64,000 bases of DNA. Origin: Atriophallophorus winterbourni. Lineage: Eukaryota; Platyhelminthes; Trematoda; Plagiorchiida; Microphallidae. The stretch covers positions 23,610-87,609 of the forward strand of contig JACCGJ010013524.1 in the NCBI GenBank assembly GCA_013407085.1, written 5' to 3'. Under the pieces are notes generated by a model that was not told the DNA's origin, made no database searches, and saw nothing but the letters and a program-made list of their open reading frames with translations. The position numbers and the translations under genes were made by a program. This document shows positions 21,346 through 31,204 of the stretch, piece after piece (the stretch's first letter is position 1; each line of letters begins with the position of its first letter).

Positions 21346-21440
21346 TCGTTAACCTTTCGGTTCTGACACAAGTTTCGTCGGACCAAAAGTGTCAGTACGA
21401 GCAAGGTATAAACTGCATCACGTATGATGCCTAGGATAAA
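21346..21440 (-). repeat. Penelope-like 3' region with degenerate hammerhead
   Basis: Minus strand: CGTACTGACACTTTTGGTC, then CCGACGA (21375-21381, U4 changed to C), a weak stem II with TTGTGTCAGAA, and GAAA (21355-21358). It matches the Penelope-associated hammerhead at 15.1 kb in order and spacing, but the core is mutated. Confidence 0.55.
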
Positions 21441-21484
21441 CAGGCTATATTAATGCGGTAAATATCGATCACTGATCCGGGATT

Positions 21485-21690
21485 CTGCCCTATCATGACA
21501 CGTGGTAGACACAGGTAACAGCGTGGATCTTGATAACGTGGAAGTGATAAGGCAGGCTGTAAAACCCTACGGGAAAATAGTTCACGCTAAGGCGGTTTAA
21601 AGAGCGAAGACTGGTGTTCATGCAGTTAACATGGCAGATGGAGCGGATATCACCACAACCTCGCGTCCGGTTCTGCAGCGGGTAAGGATT
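21485..21690 (+). pseudogene. Penelope-like endonuclease C-terminal fragment
   Basis: The plus strand encodes VVDTGNSVDLDNVEVIRQ and KPYGKIVHAKAV, closely resembling LDTGHSVDLDNVEILRRG and KPYSERLHAEAV at 14.6-14.7 kb. The second histidine of the nuclease (TGH) reads TGN, and stops interrupt the frame. N-terminal part absent. Confidence 0.7.
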
Positions 21691-21919
21691 AACTAGCATA
21701 ACATCTGAAGCCAGTAGACTTATCAACCAGGGAACATTTTTAACACCTGCACCGACAAAGCAATTAGGAAATAACACGATATGCTGAGTGTAAGGTGTAA
21801 CATGCATGACGTCTAATTTGCACACGGCTTATGCATACAGTCAGCTAATGGACGTTGTTTGCACCTGAACCTAAACGAAACAATTAAGGATTAACACAAC
21901 ACTTACGGGGTGGTTTTTT

Positions 21920-23225
21920 TCAAGGATTCAAGGATTTATGGTCAAAAAGGTTAATACTTTACAACACCACAAGATTACGATATAAATAAAAATGAAAAAG
22001 TATAATAGTATAAAAGGGATAGAGTATATCAAATGTAAGACTCGAGAATAATATTCTTTTGCATGTGTGAGGCCAATGTTGCATTAAGCACCGCCAGACA
22101 AGGAGAGTCCACCACATGTTGGGGTAGGGAATCCCAAAGAAATATAGCATCGTGGTGGGTAGGATTTGCGGAACCACACCACAGTACGGCGATAAAATGG
22201 CGCCGACAATCAATACGGGAACTCAGGACGTAAAGGGACAAGGTATGTCCGAGTGTCACTTTCCCATCACACACATCAAGCATGTGTTTTAGTGGATGTC
22301 TTCCGGTAGACACAATTCTATAAGTCAGGATAATATCGCATCGTATCCTCCCATAGACCCAGACGCCGCAATATTTCGGTGTACGGAACATTGCGAAGAC
22401 CCATCACTAACTTTGTTGCTCTGTGATAGATAGTATCAAAGAGAGAAATATCTTTTCGCAGCCAACGAGCCCAGACCTCTACCGAATACTCGTAGGGCAA
22501 CGTTGCCACCGAGAATTTTTCAAATATTCTTCGAAAGATACCCAACAATTTGTTGACCTGTCGATATATATTCTGGCAGTGCATCGTGTAATTTAGGTTT
22601 CCACCAATCCATACTCCAAGATCTTTTTCCAACGAACACCATGTCAAGTTTTCAGTTCCCAATCAATATATCTATGGAACATACTTGCCAAGTTGAAGCA
22701 TCTTACTTTTCCGTATGTTGAATGTCATATCATTCATGGCCGCCCAATTTGACACGTTGTCCAAATCCCATTGCAGTTTCTCACACTCATCTGCAAAACT
22801 AATTTGCGTCCAAATTTTCATATCATCCGCGAACAGGACCATTTTGGATGATATGAGGGGGGTGAATCGTCTATGTATATTAGAAAGAGGAGCGGGCCTA
22901 GCACGGATCCTTGTGGGATACCACTGGTGGTTTTGAACATTTGGGATAGCACTCCATTTACTTTAACTTGGGCGGGGCGATCTGACAGGTAGTCGCACAG
23001 CTATGAAAGGAGTGGTTCAAATATTTCTAAACGTATCAGTTTTTGAAGTAGCAAATGGTGATTGACTCTGTCAAAAGCTTTAGAAATGTATAAGTAACAG
23101 ACGTGAATGCAAGGACTTCTATCCAACCTCTTCGTTCAGTCGTCTAACGCGATGATAAGATTCGTTCGACAAGAGCGATGAGATCGAAATCCATGCTGCG
23201 CTCGCATTGATCTGACTATCTTAGG
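21920..23225 (-). pseudogene. CR1-like LINE reverse transcriptase, inactive
   Basis: The longest LINE copy. On the minus strand, from about 23215 down: HGFRSHRSCRTNLIIALDD, YLYISKAFDRVNHHLLLQKL (motif A), LCDYLSDRPAQVKVNGVLSQ, TSGIPQGSVLGPLLFLIYID (motif B), VLFADDMKIW (motif C, intact), then the thumb (LGVWIGGNLNYTMHCQNIYR) and C-terminal domain (YHRATKLVMGLRNVPYTEIL) to about 22030. The motif A catalytic Asp (LDxSKAFD) reads Tyr, a C-run at 22856-22862 shifts the frame between motifs B and C, and several stops occur. The 3' UTR ends in CTTTTTGACCATAAATCC and TTGAATCC repeats at 21922. The N-terminal endonuclease is absent. Confidence 0.85.
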
Positions 23226-23325
23226 TAATTAAGGATTGGTTAGGTGAATGCAATTTAAACCGGGACCCTGTTCGTACTGACACCCTTGGTATAACGAAGT
23301 TTCGTACAAATATATAGTTTGGTCT
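23226..23325 (+). repeat. Penelope-like 3' region fragment
   Basis: GGATTGGTTAGGTGAATGC and CCCTGTTCGTACTGACACCC, then CTTGGTATAACGAAG, match the hammerhead-bearing Penelope region at 15.1 and 62.3 kb. CTGACGA has become ATAACGA and the GAAA side is missing. Confidence 0.5.
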
Positions 23326-24004
23326 CATTTTCGTATTCACGCAAACAAAGAGAGAACAGAGAGGGCAACCAATGAAATGCAGTAGCAGTTCAAAGGGGCT
23401 GGGTAAATGCCTGTTTTATGACCTGTCATGCTTTCTTGGCTAAATTCAATGCTTCATAACTCTAGCAGCTGGAGCGATAAGCATATTTAAATTAGATGCT
23501 TTTTGTCATATTTACGCCTAGAACCTGGAGGTAATTGATGCAAGCCAGTACAGACACCACTATGTTGGAGCTAACTTGTGAAAGGAATCTGTAGTTCGTC
23601 CCGAAAATCGAACGTTACCTGGATTTATTGCTAAGAACAAGAATAATAGCGGCGTCACCGAAATTGAAATTAACAAAATTTTAGGCATATGCTTGTTCGA
23701 AAATCCAGGTTAGCTTCGATAATCAACTAAAATGAATGTGGGCTTTATAATGCCAGTGCGGAATATTTGTCCAAGAATCGAACCAAGCTCAAATAACAAA
23801 CCTCGAGACAGCATCGACAAACCATTCGGACTTAGAGGCACGACATTTCCTGACTCGCAGAAAATGACCTCAATGGACACGAAACTCCGATGATACAGCT
23901 GGAATATTATACAAATTTACATCCGAAACAGCCTAATAAATATTCTAATCCTCTGCCTCAATTGTTGAATTAAAAATCCTCGTTAGGCTTTGGAGCATCT
24001 TAAG

Positions 24005-24300
24005 ATATGGCATTTTTATCAAGCGCCACGAATATCATCCACAGAATCAAATGTAAGGGCTGTAGTGGTGTTTGCATAGGTCAAACCACCGGAGAACTTC
24101 ACACAAGAATCGAGGATCATCGAAGCGTGTTAAAAGTCAGCCCGGAGATGCGATAGATTCAGTCTTGGCTGAACAAGTAGTACACACAGATCGCGGCGTC
24201 GATTTAGACAATGTCGAAGTGTTAAAACGCGGTATTAGACCGTATGACGTGCGCTTTCAAGCGAAAGCGTTCAAAATACCTTAGGCCGTTCGACTTGCGT
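24005..24300 (+). pseudogene. Penelope-like GIY-YIG endonuclease fragment
   Basis: Frames encode IIHRIKCKGCSGVCIGQTTG and ELHTRIEDH, then after a frameshift DSVLAEQVVHTDRGVDLDN and VEVLKRGIRPYD. The tyrosine of YIG reads Cys and the TGH histidine reads Arg, so it is inactive. It continues into the shared 3' region with a hammerhead remnant, as at 14.2-15.2 kb. Confidence 0.75.
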
Positions 24301-24374
24301 TTGTTGGAAGTTAGTAGCTAACATTCACTTCTCACTCAATAGTTGACTAGATTTTAGCTTTTACAAAACATTGT

Positions 24375-24695
24375 TCAAACTTAACCCTATTATTTCTGCA
24401 CATTTAGAGATGTGAGCCACAGTGTCAACTGACTATGTTCACTTGTATCAGGTTGATGAGAATGCACACTGCATTAAGCAAATCGATCACTGATCCTGGC
24501 CATGCCTACGCGACTTGAACCCCTCTAGACTTCTCAGCGGTAAAGTCAAAACAGAGGTGATTTTGGGGATGCTATTTAGTGAAGTTCCTTGTCGGGACTC
24601 TCACCCTTGTTCTAACGAAGCTTCTGTGACAAATGTGAAACCTTACTCAAATTCTGCTCTAACCGAGTGCATTCAAATCTATTTGCGTAATCGCG
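24375..24695 (+). repeat. Penelope-like 3' region with degenerate hammerhead
   Basis: Colinear with 14860-15185. The hammerhead at about 24606-24648 has CTAACGA (24612-24618, G5 changed to A), a weakened stem II and an intact GAAA (24637-24640). Inactive by rule. Confidence 0.65.
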
Positions 24696-24714
24696 CTTAA
24701 ACGTTTAAGTAAGA

Positions 24715-24765
24715 CATGGGGATGTGAGCACCACAATATTTTGAAGTACACCCTTTGTATCACTT
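24715..24765 (+). repeat. Hammerhead repeat subfamily 2, 3' fragment
   Basis: ATGGGGATGTGAGCACCACA and ATATTTTGAAG match 9428-9465. No ribozyme core is left. Confidence 0.5.
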
Positions 24766-25699
24766 TGCTGAACAGGAAATGCACATAGTGTGAGATCCTT
24801 CATCCATATGGTCATTATCTCGATGGTTTTGTTGACTATGAAGTCAGAAAATTGTCAAAAATAATTTTTTGTAGGCTATCAAACTATTACATCTTGTAAC
24901 ATCCTTTCGTCAAGTTGAACTGAATATATCCAACCTCCTGAAACAGGTGAATATCTAGAGGTTACTAACCATAACGGCGAGTTCAGTACAGCCTGTCCCC
25001 AGTACCCAGGCTTTTATTGTACAGTTTCTGACACCAGCAATTCGAAGCAGTTCACACATTGTCATTCCCTGCGACGTACCGCATTGTTTCTAAAATTTTA
25101 TCCACCTTGCACACTAATCTCTCTTCGCGTTAATCGATCGAAATAGTAAAGAATCATTATATACGATTGAATTTATCAGTGTAGGCAATGCGGAAATCAC
25201 GTACAAGCAATGTGATTCCAAGTGTAAGCGATTCGCCAATTTCATTCTCACAAGTGCTAACAAGCCATCGAAAAGCGAATTATTAAAACCATTCGACTCA
25301 ATGGCAGCACAAGATAATTCGTTCGAGAAAAGTGGTTCCCAGCCTTTTAACACGAAGTGAGCTCTTTGAATTTTCACGGCACATCTATCACGTCAAGATT
25401 CAATACGGTGGTTGGAAATCACTAATATAAACTGCAACAACGCTTACTAATAGGCATGTTTAAACTCAGACCATTAAGCCATGTTATACCCAAATTTAAA
25501 CGCGTTGTCTCATCATTAAGAAATTGAGTGTCTTTATTAAACAGAACGCAATCTCTTCACGGTACATCATTAATCATTCCGCGACACTAATGTACCGCGG
25601 CACAGTGATTTAGAAACACTGTTCTAGAAAAGTAGTTAAAAGTTTTAAGTATCACTGCCCAGCCAGATACTATCACCAAACAATTAAACAAATTGTACT

Positions 25700-25990
25700 G
25701 ACAACGAACTACAGCGTTCAAATACAGAATCACAAAGTGATTCTTGGTCAAGCACTCAAAGCGCTTATGGATGACCAACCGGTTTCGGCTGTTTTCCGTC
25801 GTCAGGTGGAAGCAGTAAGATCAGGTTCGGTAAGCCTTGAAACAGTGGTGAAGTGGTAAACAAAGTTATACTTGTATGCCACTGTTATATAGGGTTCGTA
25901 CAACGAAGCACGATGTTCAGACACGGAATCACATAGTGATTCGTGGTCAAGCACTCAATGCGCTTATGGATGACCAAAGTTATGTGTTGC
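25700..25990 (-). repeat. Tandem hammerhead repeat, subfamily 2
   Basis: A direct repeat of about 52 bp (GAATCACAAAGTGATTC, TGGTCAAGCACTCAA, GCGCTTATGGATGACCA) starts at about 25727 and again at about 25925, a period near 198 bp. One unit keeps a hammerhead on the minus strand (25774-25812); in the other the ribozyme is replaced by a diverged segment. Also contains the GAAACAGTGGTGAAGTGGTAA block found at 34.8 kb. Confidence 0.7.
25774..25812 (-). ncRNA. Hammerhead ribozyme motif, subfamily 2
   Basis: Minus strand: CTGACGA (25799-25805), stem II region CGGAAAACAGCC (25787-25798), GAAA (25783-25786), then CCGGT and U as the cleavage-site base. The core is intact. Stem II is short because one base opposite the first C is missing. 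Stem I pairing between CCAC and GGTCA is weak. Confidence 0.65.
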
Positions 25991-26187
25991 TCACATCCCC
26001 GGAAATTACACACAATTATAAAGCCAGAAACCTGCTGCGATGTTACATAATTTGATTTTACAAATGTTGTTCAGGTTCGGACTTATTGATAGGTTTTACT
26101 TTTTACCGAATTTGATTCAATAAAAAATCCTACGTTCTTGATATTAATCGATCATGTTGTAAAATCAATATGTGGAAAACAATTTTT

Positions 26188-26193
26188 TTATTT
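26188..26193 (-). promoter_or_regulatory. Candidate polyadenylation signal for the G-gamma gene
   Basis: AATAAA on the minus strand, about 260 bases after the stop codon of the 26453-26653 gene. Confidence 0.35.
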
Positions 26194-26452
26194 GTTCACA
26201 ATTTGCACTAGTGCATCACTCACATTGATTCATGTGACAGGCCCAGATAATTTCAGCAAAGAGAAAGAATTTTACAAATGATAAAGAAGGTGATGGCTAA
26301 TCGATATTTCATTGAAGTGTGTCCATTTGAGTTTGAACAATCTCGATTGAGCTGACTCGGAAAGAAAGTGCATAAGAATACAAGGAAGGGGAAGGAGTAT
26401 TGCGAAAGTGAAATGATGTGCCACATGCATGATTCGTTTCACGCAGCTTCAT

Positions 26453-26653
26453 CTAAATAAGTTCACAACCTCCTTTTTCCTGGAACGGATTGTCCTTCTT
26501 ACTCGCGAATCCACTGACCAGGCAATCATGTTCGCGATGTTGTTCCATGTACGCAATCATTTCATTGACACATTCCGACACTGGGCGGCGATGCAGACTG
26601 GCTTCACGCCGAAGCTGCTCGACTAGTTTATGTTGTTGATTCAAGGATGACAT
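26453..26653 (-). CDS. Heterotrimeric G-protein gamma subunit
   Basis: An intact 66-residue frame, the usual G-gamma length (65-75). It has the N-terminal coiled-coil helix (HKLVEQLRREASLHR), the VSECVNEMIAYMEQH second helix, the conserved HDCLVSG turn, the NPF motif (residues 55-57) followed by EK, and a C-terminal CaaX box CELI (63-66); a final Ile or Leu normally directs geranylgeranylation. The protein would pair with G-beta and anchor the heterotrimer to the plasma membrane. An acceptor-like ATTTCAG at about 26679-26685 lies 25 bases before the ATG, suggesting a 5' UTR intron. Many animal G-gamma genes split the coding region; here it is in one exon. Which G-gamma subtype it is cannot be told from the sequence. 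Confidence 0.9.
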   Translation of the reverse strand: MSSLNQQHKLVEQLRREASLHRRPVSECVNEMIAYMEQHREHDCLVSGFASKKDNPFQEKGGCELI

Positions 26654-26699
26654 CAGGGAAATGGTTCACAAGTAGAATCTGAAATGTGGAATAAAATTT

Positions 26700-28245
26700 A
26701 GTCGATCCGCTTTGATGTTTATCATTTTTTAAATTTGTGGTGAAATTATTGTAACAGCTGATAATTCGTGTGTACGAATAAAGTCAATTTCTTCTTCTTC
26801 TTCTTCATGATCAAAAGTGCAAGTTGGACCGCGATGATACTACTCGTAATTGCGGAGAGTTTCAAGATTTTACAGTACTTTTCACGACATTGGTTTACAC
26901 ATAATGTTGGTCTACGAAATGGCATAAAATTATCACAGAGACTGAATGCGTTTTACTCATCTGGGGGTGGACACATTTACTTGAATTGACAAACGGATGA
27001 CCAAATCGCGTATCTTAGTGCTAGTATACTCATCGAGTATTTGAAAGCGGAAAAATGAATCATCAATTTTCTTTTCACCATAGTATACGCACACGACGTT
27101 TCATCTGAGGAAGTAAAGCAACCTCAGGTAAAACAATGAAATAAACAGAAAGTCCTCAAAAAAGGACGGAATCCATGAGTAATTAGCATGCAACAATCAA
27201 AACACATTGTTCTTAAACATACGCTTTTTGGCTTGCTGATTGCTGATTGTGAGATGTGTAAATACGAACGTATGCGATTATTTGCGTTAACCAATTAGAG
27301 TATTTTTGCATTTGTAGCTGAAATCAACTTCTAGTTTTGCGTTTTCATAAACATTGACATTTAATACAAAAGTAGAAACGCTTCAAACACCCTTTATAAT
27401 AGCTCCATTTTCCCAAGTAAAGTCTAATAAATAGTTGTTGAAACCGTTGTACACAAATACATTCGGTTCCTAATCATTATGGAAAATTGCTGCACAATAT
27501 CATTATTAATAAAAGGGTGAACTAGTTGCATGCATACATATTTTAAAAGGCAGCATCAAGTCTATGGTTAATGAACAAATTTGATATTAGGCATAAAAAT
27601 TATTATTAAGAACTATTACACAATTTATCGACGAGATAAATGTGACCAGAACACGTTGCTTCTGTGAAAATCCTACCCGAATGCAACGATCGAATCGATC
27701 AATATTTTTCGCGGAACGATTAAACCAACGTTGAGTTCATACATGCTCACACTCGTAATTTTATCACTGTTGCAGCAACGTAATTAGGTCAAGGTCAGTC
27801 CCTTGTGAAACAACACTCAACGGAGGTCTCATTTCCATGGGTTTGGGGGGCAGAAAACAAGCTAGAACCTACGAACGAATGATTGGTCGAGTCCTAATGG
27901 AATGCGAGTAATGATGACGGGATTTCGATAACAGATTAGCTTTCAAACCATGAGTACTGATCCCTGCATTATCGTGGTCATTATCCCAAACATAATTATC
28001 ACCATAACGTTTGATTGGTTGTGATTATATTAGCGTTAAAATGTTTTTTGGAATAATTGATAGGAGATAAACGTTGAACCCATATTCTCTGGGGGAGACC
28101 AAATTGTGCTGAAAATTTATCCATCGCAATGGCAATTCCTAATATTTATCAGTGGTTTTGATCACGTGAGGTTTGGTTAATTTCAATATTATACCACAAT
28201 ACATATTGTATATCTCCCGAATATAGATTAGATCGAACCCGCCCA
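26700..28245. other. Intergenic DNA upstream of the G-gamma gene
   Basis: AT-rich, without a supported gene. A short TTC trinucleotide run lies at about 26791-26805. Part of it should hold the promoter and 5' exon of the G-gamma gene, but I cannot place them. Confidence 0.45.
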
Positions 28246-28247
28246 TT

Positions 28248-28330
28248 GTCCACAAAGTTATACTTGAATGCCACTGTTACACATGCTTCGTATGCGTGTG
28301 TAAGTGCGGGGGATGTGAACAACATATTAA
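28248..28330 (+). repeat. Hammerhead repeat fragment
   Basis: CACAAAGTTATACTTGAATG and CCACTGTTACA, then GTGTGTAAG and GGGGATGTGAACAAC, are the flanks of subfamily 2 units (compare 25.86 kb and 9.43 kb) with the ribozyme deleted. Confidence 0.5.
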
Positions 28331-28554
28331 TTTAGCCCATTGTAAATTTTAACAATTCATTTCTTGTGATTGAGTTTTTGATCATCGTGGTTCTTTGTTT
28401 GAACCCCATCCAAAATGTGGCTTCAACGTTGAAGTTTTACTTTTACCACTATTGCACTAACATAAGGCTCAATGAACCAATTCTCACTCTATCCAACTAA
28501 TGACGCCAAACACCGGTTGTTTTGTGTAACTATTATCAAACCATCCAGGTCATG

Positions 28555-28612
28555 GGACTCAATTAGTAATTGCTTTTTTAACCATCATTCTTGAATCTTG
28601 AATCCTTACTAT
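28555..28612 (+). mobile_element. LINE 3' tail fragment
   Basis: AATTGCTTTTTTAACCATCA followed by TTCTTGAATCTTGAATCC, the 3' terminus also seen at 43.80 kb. Only the tail is present. Confidence 0.6.
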
Positions 28613-29114
28613 CGGGGCTGATCTATGGTTGAAAATTTATTTACTTATAAAATCTTGCAAGATCGTATTGTATGTCGGAATCAGTATGGGAAGAATAGTT
28701 ATAAAGGTGTCAATACGCTTGGCGAATGAAGTTAACGAGGATAACTACTCGATTTGATCAGAATTTTCAAGCACAATTCAGAAGTAACTCTGGTATTTCC
28801 CATACAATGATGTTCTTGGTCAACTTATACATGTTTGAATGTTTTCCGGTCACTATTTTCATACACTCCATACGCAACAGCTGAAGCTGTGCAATAAGGT
28901 GCTGTGTGCCGCAAATACTCTGATCCTATTTCGACCAACATGTAAATTTATCTGTAAGTTTGCTTAAAAATAAAGCGTTGTGGCCTGTGGCATGTTCAAA
29001 ACAGTATTATCCGAATGCCGTGTGTATAATTGCATGTTAACCCTAATTGCAATAAATTGTACAAGGGTCATTAAATATAAGTCAGATTAGTCTAATCCGC
29101 ATGGTTATTCGATC

Positions 29115-29262
29115 GGATTTTCACCTGGTTCTTGAACTGCTCAGTAAGCAGCTAAATCCCGTTTTTTGATTGATATATTATTCGAAGTTCCAATATTATT
29201 CGGTTATGTTTAAAGCTATATACTGTTAAGACCATTAAAATTGAATTGAATGAATTATAAGG
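29115..29262 (+). mobile_element. LINE 3' UTR fragment
   Basis: GGTTCTTGAACTG, a TACATTATTCG-like segment and ACCATTAAAATTGAATTGAA match the 3' UTR of the LINE at 45115-45250. No coding part. Confidence 0.6.
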
Positions 29263-29269
29263 AGATTGA

Positions 29270-29760
29270 CAACGTAGGAAGCTATCAATGTGCAATTCGT
29301 CAAATTCGGTCAAAGAAACCTCAAGTGGCGAAGGTTTGAATTGAATCATTCGACATGAACTCGGTTGACAAATCAGATAAAATTGTCAGCCAGAACATGT
29401 TTGAGGTGAGTTGGGGTTACGTGATGTGTCTATATTATATATTTTGTCCTTGGTCTTTGGCGTAATAAACGTGTTTAACCAATCGGTGTTCTCTTGTGCT
29501 GTGATATTCGTGGGCGACGGCCTGAGGTCAACGGTTCCAACGCTTATTAGCGCTGAATGATTCGATGATGAATCGTGTGAAACGCAAGAGGTGACCTGAT
29601 TAATGTTAAATCGATGCCCTGAAAAGCGATGATGAGAGGCCAGATGTTGGCGAGCTGCCACACAATAACCGATGACCTTAGATGTTGGAACAATCAACCC
29701 GAAGTCGGTCAATAATCTGAAGCAGTTTGTGTGATCCAATTAACGTAATAAACAATGTAT
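29270..29760 (+). repeat. Dispersed repeat family R4, copy 2
   Basis: Carries GGTTGACAAATCAGAT, GCGTAATAAACGTGTTT with CCAATCGGTGTTCTCTTGTG, TGATATTCGTGGGCGA and a GAAAAGCGATGATGAGAGGC segment. The minus frame 29386-29739 (117 codons) lies entirely over this repeat and is a shadow, not a gene. Confidence 0.55.
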
Positions 29761-30929
29761 CTGAAAACGTGTTGCCGCCCAATACTACGGAACTCTTCGT
29801 ACAAGGTATGCATTTCAATCATTTAGCCACCCAAATCTCACACCAGATGTTTTGCCAATTGTTTTGAGCACAATAGCAAAACAAATTGATAATCTTTTGA
29901 TAACTGTTGAAGAGCTTGATACCTGGGCAATTGCTCGTTACTAACAGGAGCACAAAAACCGCAAAGACTACTTGGTGAAAACGATTGTCTCTCCGATAGC
30001 ATTGGCATGGCTTATGCTGATCCGTTAACATTGAACTGGAAAATATCGATCAGCCGTTAGATGCTTTGATTGCTTGAGGGTGTGAATTGCAATCAAAACC
30101 GTTAATTCAGTGGTCTTATTCGAGTCTACATCACTAAAAATCGATCTGTTCAGAGTTATATCGTTTGAGGGAATGTCCACAAAACATCACGATTTCCGCA
30201 GTACACTGGATTACGATTATATTCCATTATAAAAACTGTTTACACAACCTTTACTATCGTAAAACTTAAAGCTGGATGATGAAGTCATTATTAGAATTGG
30301 CCTAGAATTGCATCGCTATGAATTGGAAGCGGCCATTAGTAAGGAACGCGGTCAACAAAGTAATGAAGTACAAGGCAAATCATTTCTGATTCTTCTTCGT
30401 GTCAGTGAAGCAAGAATCATGAGCCCCGATGTTAAAAAATGTCCTATTGTTAAATTTAACCTTCCTCTCTCGGGAGCTCTTTCTTTCAACTGATTCTTTG
30501 GTCTGTGGACATGGATCCTGCATTTGAAGTTTCATGTTTAAATGTTCAATCACAAGAACAGTCACTGTTAAGAGTTCACACATGTTACTGTGGTTATTAC
30601 TCTCCTGTATAGATAATGCCAAACAAAGTTTATAACAAAATGAATGCGCATAATGTATGAATTAACAACATATTTACCAATAGTTATTTGATTATAAAGA
30701 TTTCCTTTTTATAGGCTTTTCACATCGTGTCATCCACAGTTCAATCGATTGGTTGATGTTCTGATTGTGGATCATATTCTTTCCTGAAGAAAATTAGATA
30801 GGCTGGCTATCTTGCTGCTTCTCATTTGCTCTTCACACAGTCCACATAACAAATGATCACAACAGATTAATTCAACTTTCTGGCTTACTGAATTGAACGG
30901 AGACAGTAATAGAAATTAGACATCATAAG

Positions 30930-31200
30930 CTCGACAAGGCCGGTCGCAAGGTTACATTGTTGCAGAGGCGAAAATTGAACCAAGAGGCTGGCAATCGCAC
31001 AATGGCCCGAAAAATGATGATAAGAGGCCGAATGTAGGCCAGCTGGCGAAAGATTTACTGGTGACGCACAAATGCTTGCATTGCAAATAGAAAGTGGGCT
31101 GATAATGTGCCGGGTTGATGCAGTCCTTATATAAATAATCGGTATGTGATTCAGCTTAACGCGATAAACGCGCTTACTTCTCTCGAAACACAATGGACAA
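30930..31200 (+). repeat. Dispersed repeat family R4, partial copy 3
   Basis: GAAAAATGATGATAAGAGGC and the following CGAATGTAGGCCAGCTGGC align with 29620-29660, and GATAAACGCGCTTAC with 29745. Only the 3' half of the family is recognisable. Confidence 0.4.
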
Positions 31201-31204
31201 GGTC

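Noticed and set aside
29386..29739. Open minus frame of 117 codons
   Set aside because: It lies entirely on repeat R4, and the other R4 copies do not keep this frame.
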